Shown here: positions 30,887 to 42,129 of the stretch, one piece after another | Numbering within the stretch: position 1 is the first letter of the stretch | Layout of the letters: every line of letters begins with the position of its first letter | NCBI GenBank assembly: GCA_030374805.1 | Contig: JARGSG010000075.1 | Span: 62,001 to 126,000 of the forward strand | Source: Gracilaria gracilis | Taxonomy: Eukaryota; Rhodophyta; Florideophyceae; Gracilariales; Gracilariaceae | Length of the DNA: 64,000 bases | Reading direction: 5' to 3' | The notes under the pieces: model-generated | Told to the model about the DNA's origin: nothing | Databases searched by the model: none | What the model saw: the letters and a program-made list of their open reading frames with translations, nothing else | Position numbers and translations under genes: made by a program

Positions 30887-31513
30887 TCATAGCTCGTCAA
30901 AGGCTTCGTATTCCGTATTGGTCAATGTCTCAAACTTCGTGGGTTGCCCCTTCTCCAACTTGCGGTTCAATGGAGCCGCAAGTCGGGCGAAGTTTGCGAC
31001 AAACCGACCGAATACGTTACAGAGCCCCAAGGACGATCGGAGCCCCGTCTGGGTCGTAGGCGGTTTAGCCTGCTTGAGAGCGTTCTGTGTCTTGAGAGAC
31101 ACTTGAAGCTTTCCAGGTCGGATTACGTGGCCTAGATAATCTACTGTGCCACTGAAAAAGTAGCACTTGTCCAGTCGGAGAGTAACACCAGCCGAACGGA
31201 GCATATGCAGTATGGTCCGCACATGGTCATAATGCTCTGCAACCGTCCGAGAATAGATGATTACGTCCTCAAGGTATACCAGTGCGTACTGCCATTTCAC
31301 CCGTGAAAGGATGATATCGAGAGCACGCTGGAAAGTAGCCGGTGCGTTCTTGAGCCCAAACGGCATTCTCCGATAACGGTACAGTTTCATGTGCGACGTG
31401 AACGTCGTTATGTTCCGGTCGGCTTCGTCCATTTCGGTCTGCCAATAACCACTGTTGGCGTCCAAAGTGGAGAAGATTTGTGCATCTCCCAGGGAGTCGA
31501 TGCACTCGTCCAT
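30887..31513 (-). pseudogene. element A reverse transcriptase (palm and thumb)
   Basis: 209-codon frame with the RT landmarks FSTLDANSGYWQ, RMPFGLKNAPATFQRALDI, LVYLEDVIIYS and YLGHVIRPGKLQV. The usual YxDD catalytic box reads YLED, so one active-site aspartate is replaced by glutamate. The frame is joined by a frameshift near 31515 to the N-terminal RT fingers (FVDYRWLN-type sequence) in the next frame. Confidence 0.8.
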
Positions 31514-32652
31514 TCGGGGTAGTGGATACGTGTCTCGTCGGTCGTAGAGTTCAACCAGCGGTAGTCGACACAGAAGCGTAGGCTTCCGTCTTTCTTGAAC
31601 GCAAACACGACCGGGCTAGCCCATTCTGCCGATGATGGTTCTATGACGCCAGCAGCGAGCTGCTTTGCCACCTCCTTGCATTCGAGTTCTCTCCGAGCGG
31701 GTCCGGCACGGTACGGCATCTGGATTATGGGCTTAGTGCTTGGTTCCAGATGGATGCAGTGCTTCGCTGCCGCAATCGTTCCGAGATGGCCTTCCCACAT
31801 ATCCACAAACGGTTGAAGTAACTCAATGACTTTATTCCGTTCGAAAGCATACTCAGGACTGATCTGTACCTTGCTGGGCCAATCTTTCTCACCTTTCCGT
31901 ACGGTTTCTTGCTCCTGTTCAGTATCCTTGTCTTTCCGTTCGGAATTACTGTCCAAAATCGGAGTGTATTCTCCCTCCTTAGACTCGTCGCTCCGCGACG
32001 ATGGTTGCGGAGTAATGAGCGCTACAGGAGATGGGAGGGCCATTCCGATAACTGTGTTCTTGTGTAACCGGACCGAGCGTTCAGAAAAGTTTGCTACGTG
32101 AACGAAAAAGGGTACGTCTGGTCGGAGCTCCATAACTCCACCCGCAAGGAGTGTTAGTTCGAGCGTCGATCCCGTCCGGTGATGAGGTTGTAGAAAGACC
32201 AAGCCGGACGTTTTGGTGGTTACCAAGACGTTCGTTTCCAACATTGGGGGTAGAACAACCGGACGGGCAACGTGTACCTTATTAAATGGGGTTTCCCGTT
32301 CGGGTTTTGGTTCCGGCGCGGAAGGTGCATTTGATCCGTAGGCGGAAGACTGTATAGATACCGGTTTGGAGTGACGTAGAAGTATTGTCCGCTTCGGCAG
32401 TAGTATTTCCAAGACGTAATTTTCACTAAAAGAAGTACTGAGTAGTACGCTGGTGGAGAGGTTAGAAACCACCAGAAACTGTACTCGTACGTTGAGGTCA
32501 CCGATTCGGACCATAAGGGGGAGAAATCCCACAACGTCCATTTGGTTCTTCGAAGCGTCTGTAATTCGGGGTCTCAAGTCCGGTCGGAGTTTTGAGCCCC
32601 AATTCGGAGGAAGATGGCATTCTTGAACCAGACGGGGTCCGGCTCCGGTATC
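31408..32652 (-). pseudogene. element A aspartic protease and RT fingers
   Basis: Open frame from the protease active site LDTGAGPRLV (DTGAG at 32638-32652) through a 300-residue linker to the RT entry region (PYRAGPARRELECKEVAKQL, SAEWASPVVFAFKKDGSLRF). The DTGA site is intact. The sequence upstream of 32652 loses frame, and gag is not found. Confidence 0.75.
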
Positions 32653-32827
32653 AAGAGCTCCCGTTCACGGATACATCAGTGCTGTATTGAGGCCAACCGA
32701 CAGGTGCAACTTGTAGTTCGCGCTAGAAAAGACGATCCGGCAAGAAATCGAGCCTGTCTAAGGCGAGATCAGTTGCCGCGGACTAACCCTCGCCTTCGCG
32801 GTCTGCGCCCGATATTCCGGAGGAATC

Positions 32828-34503
32828 ATGGAAACTCGGAGCCAAGAAAGCGTCCGCTCGGTCATCGGCACTCTCAGTTGCTGGTCCGTCGGATGGTTCA
32901 CTTAGGAGCTCCGTTCCCACCACTGCGGATGCTGGTGCGCTCGTTCCCGAGTTGGAATCACAGGTTAGAACCATGGATGCTCAGGCCTCTTTAATGCAGA
33001 GTCCCCACGCTGCCCTCGTCAGCAAAGTCGGTGCTCTTCTTATGAAAATGGACGCCGCTTCCATTGGAGGTGCATCAGAAGATGTACGTACACTACGGAG
33101 CGATGTGAACTTTCTCTTGGAGGCTTATCCGGTTATCCTGGCTTTATACAGGACGTGAATCTGAAATTTAATCGCATCCTGGTCCGTCTCAGAACGTTTG
33201 GATCGACCCTCATGGCAGACGAACCGGCCGTGCACGCGAAGATGGAGGGTACACACCGTGTAAGCCGTCGCGAAAGCGGAAAGACGCACCCCAAGAAGAG
33301 GGAAAAGAACGACTACGACTCGGATTCGTCCCGTTCATCGGTTCAATCTAACCGCTCTCCGGACTGATTTTCATCGAACTCGTCACATGACGGTGAGCAT
33401 CATGTCCGATCGGCCCGCTTTGACCGACCGGATGCCACCCGTGGTGAGGCTCGGACCCGACAGAAGAGAAGAAAGCACTGTGGCTTGAAAGCACTGAGGC
33501 CTACCAATCCCTTGTAGAAGAGGCTTTTATCTTAGCGGTACTACCGTTTGGGAGATTCCAGTTTGAATCGCGCCTCTCGCGGTACGGGAATGGTGAAGGA
33601 CTGCGTCAAGAGGATGGATTTGTCGTTCCGTGACCAATATTTCAATGGGAAAGATCCGATTCTCTTGTTGGATTTCCTCTTCCGTTTGGTGTAAGAAGCA
33701 AACATCCTCTGAATGAGTGAAGCCCAGGCTCACATATCCCTACCGTATTTCTTACGTAAATTCGCCGAAGGTCAATTCAACTCTGTAAGAGGTTCTTCAC
33801 GCGGCTCTGAAGGAGGGGTCACTTGTTGGCCAAAAGCTGTTCAATATCTTCTACGCTCGTATGCTACAGGAACTGCTATTCAGAAGTCTACACTTGTGGT
33901 ACGCGATACGAAAGAACGCCCTAAAGAGAGGGAGAAGGAGTTTTCAGTTCGACTGAATAAGGTCTCCCATTGCTGTGGCAATTTTTATGCCGCTAGCGAG
34001 CGTTGCACAATGTTTATCGATGGATTAGATCCGGCTATTCACACCCTTCTCTGTCTACAATGTGAGAAGAGAATGAAGGCTACTTTGAACTGGTACAGTA
34101 CACGAAAGCGGAAGGAGACGCTCTGAGAGCTCGCTCTGAAAACGGGGGTAAATTCAAGGCCTTACACCTTGAGGCCGCCCCGTCGTTGGTTTTTATACTG
34201 CCACAAAAATACACTCATCATGAGGTTGATATCATTCACTTAGCCCACGATGAAATTGGTCCAATCCCGACAACGGAGTTGCCGTCGACCACGGAGCCCT
34301 CGTTACAAAAGGATGACCAACTGTTCTATGCAGATCGTCCCTGAGTTCGTGATCCGCAAGTTCCGTTCGCTGATAATCGTTATCAGAAGCCTGAATGGGT
34401 GGACCCGCGTACGGTGAAGTTCCAGAACAACTGGAATGACGAAGTACTCTAGAAACTGATCTGTTATCTTTGCTACAACCACGGACATACGTCACCGAAT
34501 TGT
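32828..34503 (+). pseudogene. element D gag (capsid and CCHC knuckle), broken
   Basis: Start at ATG 32828. A serine/threonine-rich N-terminus and coiled stretch (MESQVRTMDAQASLMQ, VSKVGALLMKMDAA) lead to a basic segment, then a retrotransposon gag capsid. That capsid begins MDLSFRDQYFNGKDPI near 33610 and continues with AHISLPYFLRKFAEGQFNSV, AVQYLLRSYATGTAIQ and MFIDGLDPAIHTLL to 34126. A CX2CX4HX4C zinc knuckle (CYLCYNHGHTSPNC) lies at 34462-34503. Several stops and frameshifts interrupt it, including TAG at 34450-34452. Confidence 0.7.
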
Positions 34504-35873
34504 TTCATCACGAGGAGAGAGATGCCCAAGTTGTGGTGAACTATGAAGCTTTAACCCTGGAAGAACAGGCGTCAGTTCCCGTCACCGCGTATTTGCGTGC
34601 TAAGAATCAGTTCTTTCACACGCCTACAGCGACCTAGATTGCTGAGATGCGTCACTCTGGTTCTTTCCAGGTCAATGTTTCCCTCGTCGCACCAGTGTCT
34701 GCCACCGCTGCTGCGGACCATTCTGTTGCTGTTCTACAGGTTACTATCCCAACTCCTGGGGCGCAAAACTCTATTCCTGCTGGAACGGAAACCACTTAAG
34801 CAAACTGAGTGGGGGAGTCTCTATTAAAGAAATGCCCGAGTTGGGGCCCAAGGCGCCCGAGGCGTGACTGCTTCGCTCCCTGGTCAAGATCCTATAAAAG
34901 AACATGGCCAACACAGACGTGGATTCAGCCATGTGTGTTACGTCTCCCGTGGAGACAGTACATGAACAACCGGATCCCGGACCGAGTCAGGGTTATGGCG
35001 AAGAGGAACTACAAAGTTTTTGCAGACCTTGGTGTTTCCACCCAGTAAATGGAGCGTCACCTCTCTATTCTGGATACAGTTGCAGGCCCCAACTTCATTG
35101 TTGAATCAATACTACCACCGGAGATGCGTTCGATTGTTCGTCAACGACCCGTCATGGACGTTTCCGATGCTAACAACAGCCCATTGAGGACGACTGGTAT
35201 GGTTTCTCTCGTTATACGGATTAGTCACTTTGTTGTACAGCTCAAATTCGTCGTCTGTAAAACGCTAGCTGCTCCGATCATCTTGAGATGTGATTTCTGC
35301 GACCGCGTTGTCGAAACAATTCGCCCGTGGACACGCGAGATTGGGATGGAGGATGGTTCGGTTGTGCTGATTGTATGTCGTTCTATCAGGCCTGCCTCCG
35401 CTAAGCTGTTACCACTCCCTGTCACTTTACAGGACTCATCCTTACCAAAAGAATTACCGAAGCTTCGGGTCGCATGATCAGTCTCCATTCCACCTGAATC
35501 ACAGGTATTGGTTAATGCTACCGCTGCTCCGCGTAGATTGGAGGTTGTCCAAGCACTCTCCTTGGTATACGAGAAGAACCAAATCACTTCAGCGAATGGA
35601 ATTCTTCATATATCTAATGAACACCCCTTTCAGGTCTTAAGTGTTAACTTTGGAACGAAGCCCCAGTATCTGGTGAGGAACCAAGTCATCGGTACGTTAC
35701 TTCCACACCCAATGGCATCAGTCCCCACCAAGGTGTCAGGCGCTGAAGTTCTCGGGATTATCGAACCATCAAGCGGTGCTTCTCACCCTATGGAGGGGGA
35801 TGACGGTACAATTACCCTCCCAGAGCGTGACAACACGAAAGATTTGGAAATGGAAGCCGTGCCAATGAGCTAA
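34504..35873 (+). pseudogene. element D protease-like and linker region
   Basis: Frames at 34597-34827, 35049-35477 and 35508-35873. The second has HLSILDTVAGPNFIV, where an LDTGA-type protease site would be expected (reads DTVAG), then LRTTGMVSLVIRISHFVVQL and a VCKTLAAPIILRCDF strand. The third matches the pre-RT linker (FQVLSVNFGTKPQYLVRNQV), which recurs in element B. Multiple stops. Confidence 0.55.
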
Positions 35874-35954
35874 GATAGGCTCGACCCAGTGAAGGAATTA
35901 GAAGAGTTGGACCACGGACATGTTCCGGAGTCACACGGCCAGAAGTGGTGAGAC

Positions 35955-36630
35955 ATGTTGCGTGAGTTCACAGATATGTGGGATGGATTTCTTGGAGAGG
36001 TCTCTACCACGGAACACCGGATTGATTTGTTACCCGATTCGAAACCGGTTGCTCACCACCCTTATAGGGCAGACCTGAAGGCACAGAAAGAAGAACAGTT
36101 CCAAGTGAACAAGATGCTCCGCGCAGGCGTGAGTGCCGGCTCAGCCAGCGTTGGCATTCCCAGTTGTACTGGCCCCGAAACCCGATGGGTCCTGACAATT
36201 TTGCAATGACTATCGACTTCTGAATGCAGTCACCGTCGAATACGTGTACTCCATACCCCATACCCCGTATGGACGAGTACATCGATTCACTCCGTGAGGC
36301 AACCGTGTTCTCCACGTTTGATGCGAACTGGGGATACTGGCAAGTACCCGTTCGACTGGGAGACCGAGATAAGACGGCCTTTGTATGCCACTCAGGACTG
36401 TGAAGCTTTAAGCGTATGCCCTTCGGCTTAAAGAATGCACCCGCTACCTTTCAGCGTGCCTTGGATATACTCCTTGCTCACTTTAAATGACGGAGCTGTC
36501 TCGTCTATCTCGACGATATCATAGTGTTCTCAAAAAATATGGAAGATCCCCTCGAGCACGTTCGAGAGATCATAACCACGCTTCTTGACTCTGAAGTACT
36601 CTCAAGTTGAGGAAGTTCGAATTCTTCACC
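35955..36630 (+). pseudogene. element D reverse transcriptase, broken
   Basis: RT landmarks appear in order across frames: TEHRIDLLPDSKPVAHHPYR, NDYRLLNAVTVEY, FSTFDANWGYWQVPV, RMPFGLKNAPATFQRALDIL and LVYLDDIIVFS. The YLDD box is intact. Stops occur after the HSGL motif, after AHFK, and in the thumb. Confidence 0.75.
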
Positions 36631-37592
36631 GAATTGGTTAAGTGCCTCATGCATATCATACGTCCAGGACGGTTACTAATCGAGCAGGCATGGGTTACGT
36701 CTCTCAAGGAGGCAAAGCACCCCACAACTCAAACGGAGCTGCGGTCCTTCTTGGGCTTGTGCAAAATCTATCGATGGATCATTCCTGGCTTCGTAAAGAT
36801 TTTGGGACCCCTCAACGAACTTCTTCGAAAAGGACAGCCACAAAAACTAGAACCCCTTGTACCCGCGCAAGCGGGAGCCTTCCGGTCTCTCAAGGAGGCA
36901 GTAACCTCAGCACCAATCCTATCATTTACGAAAAACGGTCCACCTTGCACCGTAGATACGGACTCCGGTGCCTACCAAATCGGTTGTGCTTTATTTCAAA
37001 CAAAACCCGATGGGGAGCGAAAACCAATTGCTTATTGGCCCAGGACATTCAATGTTCATGAACGGAACTATTCTGTATCAGAGAAGAATGTCTGGCAATG
37101 GTATGGGCTCTTCAGACACTACGGCTATATCTAATGGGTACACACTTCACCATCAACACGGATCACTGTGCGTTGCGTTGGCTCATGTCAATCAAGGAAC
37201 CATTCGGCCGCTTGATGCATTGGCGTCTCCGGCTGGGCGAGTTCAAATATGAAGTAACCTATAAAAAAGGAAGTCTTAACACCCAAGCAGACGCCCTCTC
37301 ACGTTTATTATTGGAAGACAACGCCCTTCCCGTCGACGACGATGATGAACATATACCTTGTTTTCTCCTTGAGAAGGATGACGTGGACTACGACCTGATA
37401 TCAGATGACATCTGTGATGATATCCTCGTTACTGACGGTAGTGACCCGGATTCCGGTTCATTCATCCCAATCACACTCGAAGATATGATTCGTGAGCAAT
37501 TTGGCGACCTGTTTTTGTGCGAATATACGAGCCCAATTGAATGGGGATGGAAACATTTCTTTCGGAGTCAACACCCATGGTTACTTGGTTAA
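36631..37592 (+). pseudogene. element D RT connection and RNase H
   Basis: Thumb/connection sequence (PTTQTELRSFLGLCKIYRW, LGPLNELLRKGQPQKLEP) is followed by RNase H (CTVDTDSGAYQIGCALFQT, KPIAYWPRTFNVHERNYSVS, TINTDHCALRWLM, NTQADALSRLL). A frameshift near 37100 separates the two halves. The second frame continues into an acidic spacer before the integrase. Confidence 0.75.
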
Positions 37593-38700
37593 GACTGTTT
37601 TTTCTTCCCCACAAATGGTGGTTGCCAACTCGTTATATTCGAGAGCGCTGCTTCTCTCTCTCCTTTCCGAAGTGGCTGCTCACCCTGGTGCTAGGAAAAT
37701 TTACACCACACTGCGTCGGGACTTCTACTGGCCCTCATAGGCGCTGTATTGCTCCTCCACCGCCAGGACGTGTACGAACTGTGATCGTGAACGAGTCAAA
37801 CTCCGCCGCCAAGCGAAGAAATTAACAGTGTTTCCGGCACCAGCCCTTCTGGAATTTTTTACCATCGATTTACTCGGTGAGTTTCTCCAGACATCCGGTG
37901 GAATCAATAACGAATAGGTTTTCTAAATTCGTCCGGACTGTACTGATGAAAAAAATTTACGCACGAACCGTGGCTGAAGCGTTTGTACTACATTGGGCAC
38001 TCGTCTACGGTCCTCCGGTTTATCATCTTTCGAATAATGGCAGACAGTTTGTTGCGCGTTTCTCCCAGGATGTCTGTAGGGTACTCGATGTGAAGAATCT
38101 GTTTACAAAGAAATATCATCCCCAATGCAATGGGCAGGTGGAATGGTTCAACCGAACGTTATTATCCGCACTTCGTGTGTATACTGTTGAACATCCCCAA
38201 AACATGGGACTTCTATACAGATACCGTAACTTACGCGTACAACACACAAGAACACAGATTTACTGGTTTGTCATCGTTTGAGCTGGTATTGTCACGTATA
38301 CCGCCGCCTGTGGCAATTGAATCACAGTCGACGCTGGAGACGTCCCCGTCATCGGTCGATCATTATCTCCGTTAGAAAGTGTGGCTTGTAACGATGATTC
38401 CAATCGCTAAGTCATCAATGGAAAAGGTACAACGGGTGCACAAGCGGAATTTCGATGCCAGAATCCGTCGGCCACTACCCTCGCTGGAGGAAGGACAGTT
38501 AGCCTTTGTAAGAAAAGAGTTATAAAACCACAGAAGGAGAAACATCACAAGCTCGCACCAATTGTGGATGGCCCATATAAGACAATCTCTGTGGACCCAG
38601 ACACAGTTGTACTGGAAGTCGATGACCACCATGAGCGCTTTCCCCGTGACCGCGTTGTACAGGGCCCCTTCCCACTCACAGAAGTAGCCACCCATCGTGG
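37593..38700 (+). pseudogene. element D integrase, catalytic site altered
   Basis: Finger remnant AAHPGARKIYTTLRRDFYWP and CTNCDRERVKL, then core motifs: LEFFTIDLLGEF (first Asp), YHLSNNGRQFV (the second Asp of LSDNG is Asn) and YHPQCNGQVEWFNRTL (Glu kept). The barrel module follows in another frame (HKLAPIVDGPYKTISVDPDT). The left copy has extra stops compared with the right copy, at 38374 (TAG for TGG) and 38523 (TAA for TAC). Confidence 0.75.
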
Positions 38701-39780
38701 AGCGGAAATTCAACTGGAACAAGACTGCTCATGAGAAAATATGGCATCCCACCCAGCTGGTCCTCCCCACCGTGCACGTGGCTTATCACAAAAACCGACC
38801 TTATCGTTGTCAACAACCGGGACTTCACGCTCTAGATAATTCATTCGCCCCAGCTTTACAGCACCTGTTACACCGCCATAACACGTGATTTCATTCCGTG
38901 TCGCTCCACCTAAGAAGGGAGAGAATAATGACCGCTTTGTCGCGAAGGAAGTCCCGGTATCGCGACTTTCGTCTGATACTCGTGATACACGGATTGCCTA
39001 CGTTGCAGAATTGTCTACGGGCTCCGTCCAGGACAGCATCGTTCATGATACCCCAATTGCTAGGCCAGCAAGCCCGCGGTCGCGTGTTGGCATCGCAAAG
39101 ACAGCTTCTCCTCTGCAGAGGACAGCACTATTGTTCACAAGAATATCTCGTCGGACACGGATAGGGCTTCACATCAGCTTACTAGCATTGCTCACCCTAC
39201 TAGGGATAGCTCGCCAGATAGTCCACCCAATGGGTTGTCTGTCGATCTCTTTCGCGATGCTCTCTCGGCACAGCTGGCAACGGACTACAAGCCCCCACTG
39301 GCTCAGATGACCAATAGCACAGGAGACCTAGTAGTATCGTCGGAAGCTACAACGGATTCTCCATAGCTGCCTACCGTCTCGGACGAACGCACACCGCCGC
39401 TTGAGGAGGCGAGGAACGTTGAAGTCAGGGTAGATCCTGGTACAGAAAGCCCCTTTGTGAAGGAAGACTCGGTGCACAGTGAAGTGGATAGTTCTCACCC
39501 CGGAACTGGTCCCGTCGTTACGCCGACAACCCCGCTTTCGGGAAGCTCATCATCTGCCCGTCATGACGGCTCCCCCCGACATGACCGGAGGTCAAACACT
39601 CAAGAAGAGACGACTCATCCGCTCCCTGAAGGGGGTAAGAAATACTGCCGCTGCAGGAGACTTATGCGCGCCCCGTCACGTGACAAGCGCCTGTTGGCAA
39701 GTTTTACGAGTAACAGTATTGTATAGATTTGGTTGTCCAGCGGTCCAAACCAAAAATCTTAGAAACTGAGAGTATGAGTA
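38701..39780 (+). pseudogene. element D C-terminal and 3' region
   Basis: Low-complexity Ser/Thr/Pro-rich frames, e.g. from 38885 (FRVAPPKKGENNDRFVAKEV) and at 39457-39726 (SGSSSSARHDGSPRHDRRSN). No chromodomain was recognised. It ends in purine-rich AT sequence near 39780. Confidence 0.45.
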
Positions 39781-39899
39781 GGAAGACAGACGGACAGAGA
39801 GAGCGCGTTAGACGGGGAAGTAAGAACGGGTGAAAAGGAGAATCAGGCAAAAAAGAAAGGGCACAACTTTGGCTTGATCATCTTTTTTTCTCAGAGGTT

Positions 39900-39922
39900 G
39901 CTTTCGGCCGTCAGCCGAAAGC
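39900..39922. repeat. 9-bp hairpin in the element E 3' region
   Basis: GCTTTCGGC (39900-39908) and GCCGAAAGC (39914-39922) around CGTCA. Another inverted pair follows: CCTACGAC/GTCGTAGG within 39938-39974. Both recur in the right copy about 13,762 bp downstream. Confidence 0.8.
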
Positions 39923-40278
39923 TTTATACTGGTTTGCCTACGACCGTAGCTAGGCGCGGCGATCGTCGTAGGTGAGTCTTTCAGTCGGGTACAGATCTAC
40001 TCGTACCTTCAAGAGAACACCAAAATTCACATATGCGAATTTGGTACACACGACTGTCAGCCTGTGTGCACACTGACGTGATCCATTGCTACAGGCGCGG
40101 CTCAGCGATCGTCTCCAGATGAGCACAGTCGAACTGTTGGAATCGATTCACCCTCTCAGGTCCAGTTCCAACGATCCTCCGCTGTGATGAGCGGGCTGTA
40201 GTGAGGTGTTTTCAACAGCGCCACATGAGTTTCGCAACGAAAGTCAGCGGAAAGCATTTAGATGGAGTCCACTAAAGC

Positions 40279-40518
40279 TCACTGTCGATTAGTATCTTCC
40301 TTAGCAAGATCTTCAAGAAAGTCTTCAACCAGAATAGGAACGTCTATCTCTAAAGATTCTAGATCAACCCAATCGCTCTCGTCTTCTAAAAATCCTTTCC
40401 ATCTTACCAGAATTTGTACAGAACCGTTCATGCGGCGCACATCATCGAATCGCTCGATCATCAAAAGCTCCCCGGCTTCAAATGCGAGATGATTCCTCAA
40501 GTTCTCACATATCTCCAA
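40279..40518 (-). pseudogene. element E chromodomain
   Basis: 79-codon frame containing IERFDDVRRMNGSVQILVRW, KGFLEDESDWVDLESL and DVPILVEDFLEDL, a chromodomain-type fold at the end of the integrase polyprotein. It is separated by stops from the preceding frame at 40580-40876, which carries the pre-chromodomain module. Confidence 0.6.
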
Positions 40519-40579
40519 ATCGTTGTTCCTAAAAAGTTTTAATCGTCGACCGCTCGTCTTTCTTGCCCGTTAGGAGGTC

Positions 40580-41543
40580 TTAGATTGTATATAAGTACTG
40601 GTTGTTGCACTGCAGAACGCGAAAGGGTTCTGGCCATCGAAGCGAAGGTTTGCACCCTTTCTGCCGTTCCAAAACACCACACAAGGCAAAATCACCTTCG
40701 GAAAAATTAACGGGGCGGGCGTTTGTCTTCCGGTTAGGGGCAGCAAGTGCCCGCTTACGATTCAGACTTGTAATACTCGCAACATCTATGTGCATGCCGT
40801 TTAAAGAATGTTGAAGTTTTTTTAACATTAAGCCTCTGAAGAGCACGGACTTCGTCGATATCAATAACACAGACACTTTCTAGACGTTTGTGCTTAATCG
40901 AAATCAGTGGAGAATCCTGCGGTAGTCCAGTAAACGCAGTGAGTGGATACCTCTTGCCCAGGCAATCCAGCACAGAATTGTTGAGAGTAGACTGTACTAG
41001 AGGGAGTACGTTTGACCAACATTTCTGGTGTACTTGTAGCTCAGAAAGAAGAGTGCGCGTGGCACGGAGAAGCTCTCGGCAGACGACCTCTATTGCGCCG
41101 TTTGACCAAGGACAGTATGACAAGGTGAAGTGTTGTGAGGGTTTCAGTTGCTGACGTAGAATCTCGATCACCTTTTCCTTGAAATGCCAGCCTCGGTCTG
41201 AAACGCACTGTTCCACAACGCCAAATGCTGCAAACCACCTGATCAAAACGTCTGATGCTACCTCTGCTGTGGTCTCTTTTGTTGCAGTCAGCCGCACATA
41301 ACCACCGTGGTCATCCTTCAAGATCAGGAAATAGCAATATTCGTCTTCACCTTTCGACATATAACAAAAGTAAAAGCGAAGGAGTTCTTTCGGATTATCA
41401 GCATGTAGTGCATGACCCAGAGGGCGTGGCACTATCGTCCCAGATTGCGTACACAAGCAATGTTGACATGATTGCACAAATTTTTCCACATCCTTCGCCA
41501 TCGTGTCGCAGTAAAAATGGGATTGCACAGTAGCCTTTGTCAC
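40580..41543 (-). pseudogene. element E integrase
   Basis: 262-codon frame (40755-41543) with a finger remnant (DVEKFVQSCQHCLCTQSG), the first catalytic Asp in FLILKDDHGGYVRL, the second in CVSDRGWHFKEKV, and Glu in CPWSNGAIEVVCREL. The rest follows in another frame to 40580. The catalytic triad is present. The same frame is intact in the right copy (54517-55305). Confidence 0.75.
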
Positions 41544-42129
41544 ACGCCGACTACAATGAACTCCAATGCCTGTGTGCGCGGCAATTAGAATCCGCAGCGT
41601 AAGGTCCCTGTCTTGGTTGGGAATCTAGTGAATGCCATTTTCATCTACCCATCCATTCTCGGTCTTCGTAAACTTCTTCTGAGAACTGCTTGCACTAATC
41701 CATACTCTGTGAACTGAGGATATCTTTGAGAGAGGGCGAATCTAACTTAGGTTCAATATCGGGATTGATTAGTGCCAGGAGCAAGGTTTTCAGCTTTGGT
41801 ATATGTTCCAACTTGATCACTGTCTTTGTTTTCACTGCCCAACGGGGCAGCATATCCACCCACACATTGTGCTCGACCGGTAGGTGTTCGATAATGTATC
41901 GAAAAGCGCTAAGCTAAATTGCCGACCGCATGAGCCTACTTGCCGTGTGGCACGATATACCTGGGTTCTTCCCGTATGGATCGTACAGATAAACCAAGTT
42001 CGCATGTTCAGTGAACATTGAGACCTCGTGCCCCATTACCAAGTAATCTATTCGACACAAAGCTTCGACGATCCCAAAACCCTCTTTTTCAGGGACACTC
42101 CAGTTGGCAGAAGAACCTGTGAAGGCACC

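Larger units (their letters stand above)
24685..32700 (-). mobile_element. Gypsy LTR retrotransposon A (5' truncated)
   Basis: On the minus strand the order is protease, reverse transcriptase, RNase H, integrase, chromodomain, a 3.3-kb 3' region, a polypurine tract (AGGAGGAGGAGA, complement of 25504-25515) and the 3' LTR (24685-25503). The gag gene and 5' LTR are missing; the sequence switches to a plus-strand element at about 32.7-32.83 kb. pol frames are long with only a few frameshifts, so this is the best preserved element in the window. The whole internal region is unusually rich in CCGNNCGG. Confidence 0.85.
32828..39780 (+). mobile_element. Gypsy LTR retrotransposon D (decayed)
   Basis: Plus-strand element with gag, CCHC knuckle, protease-like region, RT, RNase H, integrase and a long C-terminal/3' region. 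LTRs were not identified at either end. It abuts the truncated element A head to head. Its 3' part, from 37740 onward, is included in the 13.76-kb tandem duplication. Confidence 0.75.
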
